A stretch of 64,000 bases of DNA from Haloarcula salinisoli (GTDB lineage: Archaea; Halobacteriota; Halobacteria; Halobacteriales; Haloarculaceae): the NCBI RefSeq assembly GCF_019599405.1, contig NZ_RKLQ01000007.1, positions 46,887-110,886 of the forward strand, in the 5' to 3' direction. Below, in pieces: positions 36,016-44,236 of this stretch; position 1 is the stretch's first letter; every line of letters starts with the position of its first letter. The position numbers and the translations under genes are program-made. The notes beneath the pieces were generated by a model. It saw only the letters and a program-made list of their open reading frames with translations. It was not told where the DNA came from and did no database searches.

Positions 36016-37290
36016 ATGAGTCAACTGACTGCTACTGAACGACGAGAGCGGCTCAAGCAGTATCACGATAGGGTTACGGAGACAGTGGAGAGTCCCCTGT
36101 GTTTCTGTTTCGCAGCCGATATCGAACGTGAGTATCGGCAGCTTCGTTCGGTGCTCGATACTCACTACCCGGACTCGCGGATTTTCTATGCGGTGAAAGC
36201 GAACTACAACCCGGCGATTCTATCGGTCTTTCGGAAGCTTGGTTGTGGGGTCGAGGCGTTTGCGAGCTGTGAACTCCAAGCGATTAGGGCCGCTGGATAC
36301 GCGCCTGGGCCGGTCCTGTTGACCGGGATGAACCGCTCTCGCTCCGAGCTGGCGACTGCCATGCGATGGGGCGTGGATCGGGTGCTCGTCGACAACCGTG
36401 ACGAACTACGGCGTGTCAGCGACGTCGCTGCCAAGACGGGGTCGACTGTCGATGTCCTCATCCGGGTGAACCCTGCGTTGAATATCCCCACAAAGGACAA
36501 AATCGCGACTGGGAAAGAGAGTTCCAAGTTCGGGCTCGACGTTGACAGTGACGTAGCTATGGCGACGGTGTCTGAGGTCGTCAGCGATGCCAATCTGTGC
36601 CTCAGTGGCCTTCAGGTACATTTGGGGAGCCAGTTGCAGACCACAGCACCGTATCAATCCGCAGCGGAACTACTGATCGCCTTCGCAGCCAAGATACGGG
36701 CGGAGACTGGCGCCGTCGTCGACGTCGTCGACCTGGGTGGGGGGTTCCCCGTACCGTATCAGGAACCTGTACCCACACCAGCAGAGATTGTCGAGGAGAT
36801 GGCCCGGGGACTGACAACAGCCGCGGCTGACCACGATTTTCCGGAGCCCACGCTATACATTGAACCGGGTCGGCGGCTGATTGCCTCTGCGCTTGGCGCT
36901 GTCGGCCAGGTCGGGGCCATCAAGAACCGTCCGGACACTTGCTATACTGTACTAGATATAGGAAGTAATATTATTACTGAAAATTGGGACTTTCCGGTGT
37001 ACAACCTCACGGCGTCGGGGCCAGAAACAGCGAAGTACACCATCACTGGTCCACTGTGCATCAGTAACGATATTATTCGCAAGGACGTATCGATTCGGGA
37101 GGTCTCTTTGGGCGATCACATCGCTATCGACAAGATCGGTGCATACTCAATCAGTGCGACCTCCTATCTCAACGCTTCTCAGCGTATTCCGGTTGTCCTC
37201 GTCGATTCTGATGGGAAAGCGAAGCTCGTGCGACCGCGAGAACCATGCTCTGAGGTCGTAGCGATTGACGGTGAGGAGACGGAGCTATGA
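36016..37290 (+). CDS. Type III PLP-dependent decarboxylase, copy 2
   Basis: 424 residues, paralogue of 2166-3422. K61 in YAVKANYN binds PLP. LQVHLGSQL, LGGGFP, IEPGRRL and the partner loop GPLCISNDI are present. The canonical Glu of the diaminopimelate decarboxylase loop is Ile here and Tyr in copy 1, so both have probably left the lysine pathway and may differ from each other in substrate. The stop overlaps the start of the small gene at 37287. A direct amine-forming reaction for the cluster is inferred. Confidence 0.85.
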   Translation: MSQLTATERRERLKQYHDRVTETVESPLCFCFAADIEREYRQLRSVLDTHYPDSRIFYAVKANYNPAILSVFRKLGCGVEAFASCELQAIRAAGYAPGPVLLTGMNRSRSELATAMRWGVDRVLVDNRDELRRVSDVAAKTGSTVDVLIRVNPALNIPTKDKIATGKESSKFGLDVDSDVAMATVSEVVSDANLCLSGLQVHLGSQLQTTAPYQSAAELLIAFAAKIRAETGAVVDVVDLGGGFPVPYQEPVPTPAEIVEEMARGLTTAAADHDFPEPTLYIEPGRRLIASALGAVGQVGAIKNRPDTCYTVLDIGSNIITENWDFPVYNLTASGPETAKYTITGPLCISNDIIRKDVSIREVSLGDHIAIDKIGAYSISATSYLNASQRIPVVLVDSDGKAKLVRPREPCSEVVAIDGEETEL

Positions 37291-37457
37291 AAAGTCAAAA
37301 TTATGATTTAAGAGAGAAAATATCAGAACTAATGTCTATCGGATTACTGGTACCAGCGGGCAACAGCGAAACCTCTGGTGAGTATGAAATCCCGAGTAGA
37401 TTGGACACGCCGCCATCGGTTCGGCGGCGCGTAACCAACCCTGAACGGAAACAGTAA
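37287..37457 (+). CDS. Small protein of 56 residues, translationally coupled to the decarboxylase
   Basis: The ATG overlaps the decarboxylase stop (ATGA), a strong sign of coupling. The product starts MKSQNYDLREKISELMSIGLLVPAG and ends RRRVTNPERKQ. The N-terminal half could form a helix-turn element; the tail is basic, unlike most proteins here. I do not recognise it. It could be a small cluster peptide, a partner of the decarboxylase or a truncated helper. Confidence 0.5.
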   Translation: MKSQNYDLREKISELMSIGLLVPAGNSETSGEYEIPSRLDTPPSVRRRVTNPERKQ

Positions 37458-37748
37458 AAATAATCAATAGTTGACGTGTAACGCTCTGATGACACGGACT
37501 GGATTCGCCTGGCGTCGTGGCGCTCTCCCCGTCCGACCGTCTATACTGACTGTACGGAACAGCGTCGTCCTCGTCAAGGCCCCGCTGTAGATTATCACGT
37601 CCTCGAAGTAGGAAACATATGTCTGGTGATCAGGAACGGGAGCTATATCGGGAGCGATGGGGTCTGTCCCCGTCGTGGCGTGGTCGGATCACCGCCGATG
37701 GTCTAGTCCCGTCGCTGGGCCAGATAACTACGCCCGATTCGTTCCATC

Positions 37749-37756
37749 AGGAGGCC
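37749..37756 (+). promoter_or_regulatory. Ribosome-binding site that selects the MFS start
   Basis: CAGGAGGC lies about 10 bases before ATG 37765. It supports this start over the ATG at 37657, which would add a non-homologous 36-residue head. Confidence 0.55.
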
Positions 37757-37764
37757 ATTCAGTG

Positions 37765-39072
37765 ATGTCCAGTGACAATCAGCAGTCGGGCGACGATGCG
37801 CACTCGCTGTGGAAAAACCGGGAGTTCCTGCGCCTGTTTTTCGGTCAGTTTGTGACCAATGCCGGGGATAGCCTCTATTCTGTCGCCGTGATGTGGCTCG
37901 TCTTTACACAGACCGGCTCGAATACGTTGACCGGCATAGCAAGTTCGCTGTTGCTCCTGCCGTTCCTGTTGCAGATCGTGGCGGGTCCTCTCGTCGATCG
38001 GGTCTCGATTAAACCGCTGTTGGTCGGCACACAGCTCCTTCAGGGGGGCCTCGTCCTGGTGCTCGTGGCAGCACTGTCTACCGGCTACGCCAATGTCTGG
38101 GTTATCCTCTTGCTGATTCCCCCACTCTCTCTCAACATGCTTGTCGTCGCGCCGGCACGGACCGCCCTACTGCCACGGCTTGTTCCCAACAGCCAGTTAT
38201 CGAAAGGGAACTCTGCCCTGACATCGGTGACTGTCGGTCTGGATACGTTATTCGATGCACTCGGTGGTATCTTCATCGCGGTCTTTGGCGCGACGCTTCT
38301 CCTCTTGCTCGACTCTGTGACCTTCGCTATCGCGGGGGCGCTCTTTTTCGGTATGCACGTTCCAGGTGAGACCACAACTGACGATGACGAGGACGACTCC
38401 GTCGTTGGGACATACGTGTCCGAGCTCCGGTACGGTATCGACTACCTCCGAGGGACACGCTTTATCGAGATAATGTTGACCGCAACGGTGTTCAATTTCG
38501 CAGTGGGTATTACACTGGCCATCCTTCCTGCGGTTGGTAACCACTACGGTGGCCCCGGCGTCTACGGTCTCCTGCTCGGGGCACTGGGGATGGGGCGGCT
38601 CGTCGGTTCGCTGTTGGCCTCCTCTCTCAAGGAACTCCCATACGGCCAGTTGAAGGGTGCGAGCTACGTGCTCTCGGCTGGCCTCTGGCTCGGTGCCGTT
38701 CTCCACCCGTCAGCTATCGTCACGATTGGACTGTTCGGATTCGCATGGATTGCTGCCGGCGTTGACGCAGTGATGGTCGAAACGCTGATCCAGAAGGCTG
38801 TGCCCGACGATGTGGTCGGTCGCGTGTCTGCGGTCGAGGGAACCGTCTCGACTGGCACCCTCCCACTCGGGTCGCTGTTTGGTGGTGTCATGGCCGAACA
38901 GCTGGGTCCGCTACCGACGATGGGATTGGCTGCCTTCGGTTTCGGGTTCGGTGGGCTTTATTTTCTACTGCGTACACCATTGCGAACTCTGTCGGCGGTT
39001 CAGGATGCAGATCAGAATACGTTCGAAACGACTCTCGAGGAACACACCGAGGACATCGTCGAAGCGTCATGA
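37765..39072 (+). CDS. MFS transporter (MFS_3/enterobactin-exporter-like)
   Basis: 435 residues with about twelve membrane helices. NREFLRLFFGQFVTNAGDSLYSVAVMWLVF is the start of MFS_3-type exporters (EntS-like), followed by LVDRVSIKPLL, the loop-2 motif, and a central acidic loop near residue 215. Such proteins expel siderophores and drugs. In this cluster, export of the final product is plausible. It is separated from the decarboxylase by 0.3 kb, which has only the small gene at 37287 and no other evident gene. Confidence 0.88.
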   Translation: MSSDNQQSGDDAHSLWKNREFLRLFFGQFVTNAGDSLYSVAVMWLVFTQTGSNTLTGIASSLLLLPFLLQIVAGPLVDRVSIKPLLVGTQLLQGGLVLVLVAALSTGYANVWVILLLIPPLSLNMLVVAPARTALLPRLVPNSQLSKGNSALTSVTVGLDTLFDALGGIFIAVFGATLLLLLDSVTFAIAGALFFGMHVPGETTTDDDEDDSVVGTYVSELRYGIDYLRGTRFIEIMLTATVFNFAVGITLAILPAVGNHYGGPGVYGLLLGALGMGRLVGSLLASSLKELPYGQLKGASYVLSAGLWLGAVLHPSAIVTIGLFGFAWIAAGVDAVMVETLIQKAVPDDVVGRVSAVEGTVSTGTLPLGSLFGGVMAEQLGPLPTMGLAAFGFGFGGLYFLLRTPLRTLSAVQDADQNTFETTLEEHTEDIVEAS

Positions 39073-39184
39073 GATATTCCGTTTAGAACTACCGTGCCCA
39101 GTGAAGACACGCTCTCTGGGCGTTACTGAAACGGTACTGTCTGTTGGCGTACTAGCTTGGCTAGACAGGCCGTTTGATACATAG

Positions 39185-39340
39185 ATACTATAACCAGGCC
39201 GGATAGCCGGACTGCGTAGTTAATCTGCCTGGCTACATTATATAGCTGTTCGATATAGCTATATCGTATGGATGGCCGGTCCAGCTATACCGTATAGCTA
39301 TAAAATTTGGCTATACTGTCTGACTGAGTTTTATAGCTGA
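39185..39340. promoter_or_regulatory. Palindrome-rich region before parA (partition site/operator candidate)
   Basis: Upstream of the ParA gene lie the perfect 16-bp palindrome CGATATAGCTATATCG (39251-39266) and AGCTATACCGTATAGCT (39283-39299, palindromic around a central C), plus further TATAGCT/GGCTATAC copies. A related palindrome GTATAGCGCTATAC follows the partner gene at 40599-40612. Clustered palindromes at both ends of a ParA pair are typical of a centromere or self-regulated operator. A TATA box (about 39328-39337) precedes ATG 39360. Confidence 0.55.
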
Positions 39341-39359
39341 TGAGAATAACTACCTGAGT

Positions 39360-40199
39360 ATGCTGGCCTATACAGTGTACTCAGAAGCAGGGGGCGTTGG
39401 AAAGACGACGCTCGCAACGAACCTTGCGAAAGCGGAGGTACGGGCGGGTCGCAAAGTGCTGGCGATAGATCTGGACACTCAGGAAGCGTCGCTATCACAC
39501 TTATTGGACGTCGCCGGGGACCGGAACAACGACCAAGCGGACAGTCTCCTCCGGCACATGATCGACCGCCCACGAGGAGAGTTCGCCGACCTCATCAAGA
39601 CAAGCGAGGGTATCGACGTCGTCCCCGCTCACAACATCCTCGAATACGCATCCAAACATCTCCGCCGGCGGGAGGAGGAAGCTGCCGACTTCGGTGAATC
39701 GTGGAATCCGAATAAACAGCTCCTGCGAGTGTTGCGCGAGGCTGGTGTTCATGAGACATATGATACACTCATAATCGACCCGCCAGCGAGTGCCGATATC
39801 AAGCTACACAACGCCATCCATGCCACACGGCATCTGGTGATTCCGTTCGAGCCCAGCGGCAAGGGCTACGAATCTGTTCAGGGACTCGATCAGCTCGTTG
39901 GTGGACTTGAGGAGTCGCTCGGCATCGAAGTGGGCGTGCTTGCAGTGGTTCCGAACCGCTACAAAGGCATGAACGACCAGGACCGATTCCTCGCGCAGCT
40001 CACTGCAGACGGCTGGGAGACGCCGATTCGGTTCCGTGAACGTTCGTCATTACTGGAGGGATGTTGGGCCGAGCAATGTACCGCATATCGCTATATCGAG
40101 GAACACCGTGACCGGGAGCGCGAGCACGAACTGGAGACCCTCGAGAAGTTCGACGAGCTCGCGAGCCAGATTCGCGAACAGAAGGCGGTGGAAGCATGA
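39360..40199 (+). CDS. parA-like: ParA-family partition ATPase
   Basis: 279 residues. The deviant Walker A reads EAGGVGKTTLATNLA, with LAIDLDTQEASLS and IIDPPASADIKLHNA (Walker B) following. ParA ATPases segregate plasmids or large complexes with a DNA-bound partner. It overlaps the next gene by four bases, giving a two-gene operon. The palindromes on both sides suit a partition locus. A leaderless start at 39360 has TATA 27 bases upstream. Confidence 0.85.
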   Translation: MLAYTVYSEAGGVGKTTLATNLAKAEVRAGRKVLAIDLDTQEASLSHLLDVAGDRNNDQADSLLRHMIDRPRGEFADLIKTSEGIDVVPAHNILEYASKHLRRREEEAADFGESWNPNKQLLRVLREAGVHETYDTLIIDPPASADIKLHNAIHATRHLVIPFEPSGKGYESVQGLDQLVGGLEESLGIEVGVLAVVPNRYKGMNDQDRFLAQLTADGWETPIRFRERSSLLEGCWAEQCTAYRYIEEHRDREREHELETLEKFDELASQIREQKAVEA

Positions 40200-40594
40200 A
40201 ACAGGGTTCTGCAGACGACCCTTTCGCTGACGACGCCTCCGAGGAGGCGGATACTGAAAAAGAACCCGAGCTGGAGACAAATAATAAGGGAAGGGAGACG
40301 GGACTTGCATCGACCGGGACAGACCGTCCGGTAGGCTCCACGGCTTCTTCCCAGACCCGCTCACTCCCGTATATTCATTCACGGGATGGTGTCAAGGACG
40401 GCCGGACCCAGCGACCGATTTTCCTCCGAGACCACATCGAGTCGGGCATCGACGACCTCGTAACCCAGATGGAGGAAGAGTTCGGGGAGGATGTCTACAA
40501 AACCGATATTACGGAGGCTGCGATGGCTGTCGCTCAAGAGAATCCCGAGCTCGTCAGAGAGAAACTTGACGAGTGGGGATATGGGTGGGACTGA
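40196..40594 (+). CDS. ParA partner, putative centromere-binding protein
   Basis: 132 residues, overlapping parA by an ATGA junction. The N-terminal 60 residues are acidic, low-complexity and probably disordered. The C-terminal half (RPIFLRDHIESGIDDLVTQMEEEFGEDVYKTDITEAAM) suggests a ribbon-helix-helix-like or helical DNA-binding unit, the place of a ParB-type adaptor in haloarchaeal plasmids. Function is inferred from position; the family is not recognised with certainty. Confidence 0.55.
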   Translation: MKQGSADDPFADDASEEADTEKEPELETNNKGRETGLASTGTDRPVGSTASSQTRSLPYIHSRDGVKDGRTQRPIFLRDHIESGIDDLVTQMEEEFGEDVYKTDITEAAMAVAQENPELVREKLDEWGYGWD

Positions 40595-41003
40595 TTTCGT
40601 ATAGCGCTATACAGTTTACATGATTTAATACCTGGGGCGCATATTCTGTTGTTGGTTGCGGTGACTGCCGGCGTCACAAAATTCAACAGAAACTTACCAT
40701 AATCAATATATCCGCTATACATACTGAAATCGGCTGATTCAGATCTACCTAGTGACCAAGCTGTTGCTCCGTTCGCTGGAGTTCCCGTCTCGATTGTAAT
40801 TAACCAACAAGCTGGCAAAGAAACCGCCAATGTTGGTTAATTATCGATAGCATCCTCCGCTGTACCAGGAACGGTATCTCCGGAACATCGACTCTCCGAG
40901 CGTTACAAGCGAGAACCCCTTCTGTCAGACCTCAACCGTCATCCAGGGCCCGAGAGTACATCTCCTCCGCAAATTAACGCACGGTCGGGACAAGAACGTT
41001 TGG
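40595..41003. other. Gene-free stretch with palindromes
   Basis: No convincing gene. It holds the palindrome at 40599-40612 and the inverted repeat at 40797-40843 described separately. The short minus-strand frame at 40534-40830 overlaps the parA partner and looks spurious. Confidence 0.5.
40797..40843. repeat. Inverted repeat TAATTAACCAACA with 21-base spacer
   Basis: Left arm TAATTAACCAACA (40797-40809) and right arm TGTTGGTTAATTA (40831-40843) match perfectly over 13 bases. A shorter version with the same core and near-equal spacer is at 62739-62780. Length and spacing suit a protein-binding site or recombination site better than a terminator, since no U-run follows. Confidence 0.7.
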
Positions 41004-41744
41004 TCAGAAGTTCTCGTAGTACTCCCGGTGGACACACGTCAGCGGGCGGCCGGGGAAGTCGTCATCGATATCCGGGAAGCCTTCCGGCAGCGTCTCGCCG
41101 ATGTGTTCGTAGATATCGCGAAGCTGAGCGTACATGTGTTCGATACAGAACACCTGGAAGCCGTCGGGGAACTCGTAGTCGCCCTCGTCGAACACCATCG
41201 GCGGCAGGGAAATCGTCAACTTGTCGCCCCCGTAGCCTCGCATCGCCGACTCCGGGTCGGTCGTCTTCACCTCGCCTCGCTCTTTGTACTGAATCACTGG
41301 CTCGGGCACAGCATTCACAGTGTTCGACGCGTCGATGTAGAACGGCTGCCAGACAATTTGAGCCGTCTTCCGTGTCACGCCCGGGAATCGTTCCGGGTGC
41401 GTCACCATATCGTAACAGCGCTCGAAATCCTCGGCGAACCGCTCTACGTCCAGCGTCTGGAGCGCTTCGACGCCCCGCTGGACCCCCTCGGGCATCCACT
41501 CCGTCTCTAGGATGTCCTCCTGTGGGAACTCCCGCTGGGCCGCCACTTTCGCCCGCTCCTCGACCTGTGTCATCACTACTTGCTGCTCGAACGTTCGGTC
41601 CTCTCGTTTGTGGGGGTAGTCGTCAGTACCATGCTCTCTGACTGTCCCGTCCCATTCGATGGTTAGTCGATTTTCATTGCCGTTGTCATCAATGACCAGC
41701 ACTCCACAATCACGATTATCGTGTCCCAAAATCTCGGTTTTCAT
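41004..41744 (-). CDS. Haloarchaeal hypothetical protein
   Basis: 246 residues, acidic, no membrane segment or signal peptide. It starts MKTEILGHDNRDCGVLVIDDNGNE and ends THCVHREYYENF-like (key residues CVHREYYENF). I do not recognise the family. It occupies the left flank of the IS element and runs away from it. It may be a plasmid maintenance or virus-related gene. Confidence 0.6.
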   Translation of the reverse strand: MKTEILGHDNRDCGVLVIDDNGNENRLTIEWDGTVREHGTDDYPHKREDRTFEQQVVMTQVEERAKVAAQREFPQEDILETEWMPEGVQRGVEALQTLDVERFAEDFERCYDMVTHPERFPGVTRKTAQIVWQPFYIDASNTVNAVPEPVIQYKERGEVKTTDPESAMRGYGGDKLTISLPPMVFDEGDYEFPDGFQVFCIEHMYAQLRDIYEHIGETLPEGFPDIDDDFPGRPLTCVHREYYENF

Positions 41745-41825
41745 ATTTCCTGTTCACCGTTTTGCAGTATTTTGGCTCTGTTGAAATCCTCAGAGAATTA
41801 CAACTTCGCCGTGTAATTCGACGAG

Positions 41826-42555
41826 ATGAAGCCCCTCCCGAAGTCGCAAATTCTCCGGTTTACTGAGAAGGCGATCCATCTGGCACGTCGAGCGGTCTCT
41901 CAATACTCCTCAAAGTTCTCCAAACACCGCTACACACTTCCGCAGCACGTTGTTCTGCTGTGTCTCAAAGTTCGGAAGAACACGACCTATCGTGGTCTGC
42001 TTGATGAACTGATTGAAATGCCACGCATCCGTCGTGTTCTCGGGCTAACCGAGCTTCCTACTGCTTCAACGCTCTGTAAGGTGTTCAACCGGCTTGATAT
42101 GGCTGTGTGGCGTGTTATATTGACCCTCTCAGCGACGTTACTTCCGACTCAAAGTGACGTTGCTGGTCGATGCGAAGGTGAACGCAATTCTCGATCTACA
42201 CGTGACGACGACTCGAAAACACGATAGCCAGATCGCTCCGTCGTTAATCAAGAGCAACCCCGAGTGTATCGATATTCTCCTCGGAGACAAAGGCTACGAC
42301 GATCAGAAAATCAGACGGCTCGCCCGGCAACACGAGGTTCGGCCACTGATTAAGCATCGTGAGTTCAAATCACTCCATAAGGCATGGAACGCACGCTTAA
42401 ACGCTGATCTCTACGGCCAACGGAGTCAATCCGAGACTGTGAACTCAACGCTCAAGCGAAAGTACGGTGCGTTCGTCCGCTCACGACGATGGTGGAAACA
42501 GTTCCGTGAACTCACCATTGCTTGTCTCATTCATAATGTAGATCGATCACTCTGA
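41826..42555 (+). pseudogene. IS5-family transposase, disrupted
   Basis: Two partial frames. The first (41826-42227) has the N terminus MKPLPKSQILRFTEKAIHLARRAV and the DNA-binding part. The second (42154-42555) begins within the catalytic core (VTLLVDAKVNAILDLHVTTTRKHD) and ends with the DDE-type segment RSQSETVNSTLKRKYGAF and HNVDRSL. Intact relatives have a stretch between these containing the first catalytic Asp. Here it is missing, with a frame change, so an internal deletion has inactivated the gene. Confidence 0.8.
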
Positions 42556-42606
42556 GCGGTCAATACAGAAGTTACAAGTATCGAAAAACGACCCGGTAAG
42601 GCGTAT

Positions 42607-42705
42607 TCAGACGATTCCAGCGAACCAGAGAGCGGTATAACTCAACGCCAGAACTGACAGAATAATACTGACGATTCCGAGAATACGACCCTGTTCTTCG
42701 GTCAT
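42607..42705 (-). CDS. 32-residue single-pass membrane peptide inside the IS
   Basis: A minus-strand frame starts MTEEQGRILGIVS and continues as one hydrophobic helix to WFAGIV. It lies between the transposase remnant and the right inverted repeat. A start codon, acidic head and full-length helix make it plausible. No ribosome-binding site or properly spaced TATA box was found, so expression is uncertain. Possibly a passenger gene. Confidence 0.4.
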   Translation of the reverse strand: MTEEQGRILGIVSIILSVLALSYTALWFAGIV

Positions 42706-42819
42706 AGTATAAATAGGAACCGGGGAGTAATCACTCTTCGGGTATGATAAATTCGCAGCTCTCATCGACCGGCTGTTTCAGACGAAAATATATCTGAAGA
42801 ATAGGATTTCAACAGAGCC

Positions 42820-43139
42820 GGACGCCCGTAATCTACGACATCTACCAGAAGGTCTGTGATGCCGAAGGCACCGATACCCTCACCACGGACACTATCCGTG
42901 GCCTCCTCAGTGAACTTGCCTTACTCGAGGTCACCGAGTCAAACCAAGATCACGGTGGCATGGGCAAGGGGACGTACAAGGAACACCGACTCCTCTGGGA
43001 GCCCAGTGTGGTCTTCAAAATGGATCCCGATCCAGCACACGTCGTCCAAATCAATTCAGTCTCTACTACCGCTGAGGCGGACGATTTCTGGCATGAGCCA
43101 CCGAGAAATTCTCCCGCCTCACTTTTGATGCTTAACTAA
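42820..43139 (+). pseudogene. orc1/cdc6 remnant: C-terminal fragment of an Orc1/Cdc6 initiator
   Basis: A frame without a start runs from the IS right end to TAA at 43137-43139. It reads TPVIYDIYQKVCDAEG, then LLSELALLEVTESNQ, HGGMGKGTYKEHRLLW, the winged-helix part of a haloarchaeal Orc1/Cdc6. The ATPase half is absent and is not found left of the IS, so the gene was cut and its 5' part lost. It differs from the intact Orc at 52457-53749, so it comes from a second initiator. Confidence 0.75.
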
Positions 43140-43233
43140 ACACCGCCCCCCTCTCCCACTGGCGGATATCCGTTCGAGACAAGTTCCGGAAAAACACAGT
43201 AATAAATATGGCAACTATTATTACTACAGTTGA

Positions 43234-43239
43234 TTTAAT
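43234..43239 (+). promoter_or_regulatory. TATA box supporting the MetE-like start at 43262
   Basis: TTTAAT lies about 26 bases upstream of ATG 43262. The earlier in-frame ATG at 43208 is upstream of the box and would be less likely to be transcribed. Confidence 0.45.
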
Positions 43240-43261
43240 TTCACATCGCATGATAGATTAC

Positions 43262-44236
43262 ATGTCCGCCACTACTGGTCTGCACCCGCTCCCAGACTGG
43301 GCTAAGGAAGAGCTCGCTGAGTTGAAAGGGCATCAGAAACAGGATCTGCTCACTGGTGATGAGGGCGGTGAGATAGTGGCCGCATACGACCGTGCGCGGT
43401 CCGATGTGGTCGAAACACAGGCTGATGCTGGATTAGATCTCGTGAGTGAGGGACAGCTCCGATGGGACGACATGCTCACGCACGTCCTCTCGGTCACCGA
43501 GAACGTCGAAACCAGAGGGATTGTCCGGTACTACGACAATAACAACTTCTACCGGGACCCGGTCGTCACAGGTGAACTCGAACCGACCGGTGACGTGGCC
43601 CGAGATGTCGAGCAAGCTATGGAGACGACTGACGCCACGGTCGGTGGCGTCTTGCCCGGTCCGTATTCGCTCGCCGAGCTGGCCAGTGACGAGTTCTACG
43701 GAGAGGACCGGTTCCTCGAAGCGCTGGCGACGTTTCTCGCCGACGAAGCCGCGGAGTTACCGGACATGGATACGGTGTTTCTCCTCGAACCGTCGCTGGC
43801 AGTGGACCAGCCCGACGAACCTGTCCGTGTCCGGGAGGCCATCGAGACCGTCGCTGATGCCATCGACGCGTCCGTTCTCGTACACACCTACTGGGGGACC
43901 GTCTCCGAGACAGTGTACGAGCAGCTGCTGGATGCCTCCGTCGACGGTGTCGGGTTCGACCTCGTCACGTCACGTGCCGACTCGGTCTCGCTCGTCTCTG
44001 AGTACGGGCTCACCGAGTCAGTCCTCCTCGGCGTGGTGAACGGACAGAACACGCGGCTGGAAGATGCCGACGACGTACGACACACTAGCAGGGAGTTCGT
44101 CGACCGGGCGGCGGAGACACCAGAACAGGTGTACCTGAGTCCGAACACGGAGTTGTTCTATCTGCCGACGAACCGGTGTGAGGCCAAACTGGAGACGCTT
44201 GCACGAGCTGCCGACACCGTGGAGGTGTCGACGTAA
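43262..44236 (+). CDS. MetE-like protein, N-terminal-type partner
   Basis: About 324 residues. LPDWAKEELAELKGHQKQDL and VVETQADAGLDLVSEGQLRWDDML match the haloarchaeal methionine-synthase-like paralogue that sits beside MetE; GGVLPGPYSLAELASDEFYG and YLSPNTELFYLPTNRCEAKL follow the MetE C-terminal fold. The zinc-binding HxC...C set is not clearly complete, so it may support rather than catalyse. It overlaps the next gene by one base (stop TAATG). I chose 43262 over 43208 for the TATA spacing. Confidence 0.75.
   Translation: MSATTGLHPLPDWAKEELAELKGHQKQDLLTGDEGGEIVAAYDRARSDVVETQADAGLDLVSEGQLRWDDMLTHVLSVTENVETRGIVRYYDNNNFYRDPVVTGELEPTGDVARDVEQAMETTDATVGGVLPGPYSLAELASDEFYGEDRFLEALATFLADEAAELPDMDTVFLLEPSLAVDQPDEPVRVREAIETVADAIDASVLVHTYWGTVSETVYEQLLDASVDGVGFDLVTSRADSVSLVSEYGLTESVLLGVVNGQNTRLEDADDVRHTSREFVDRAAETPEQVYLSPNTELFYLPTNRCEAKLETLARAADTVEVST

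Larger units (their letters stand above)
41774..42819 (+). mobile_element. Defective IS5-family insertion sequence, 1,046 bp
   Basis: Perfect 17-bp terminal inverted repeats bound the element: GGCTCTGTTGAAATCCT at 41774-41790 and its reverse complement at 42803-42819. It carries an interrupted transposase and a tiny minus-strand gene. The bases just outside the two ends do not match (no clear target duplication), which suggests rearrangement or deletion next to it. The right flank is a fragment of an orc1/cdc6 gene. Confidence 0.85.

Noticed and set aside
39360..40594. MinD-type cell-division ATPase
   Set aside because: The overlapping partner gene and palindromes on both sides favour plasmid partition; there is no amphipathic MinD-like C terminus.
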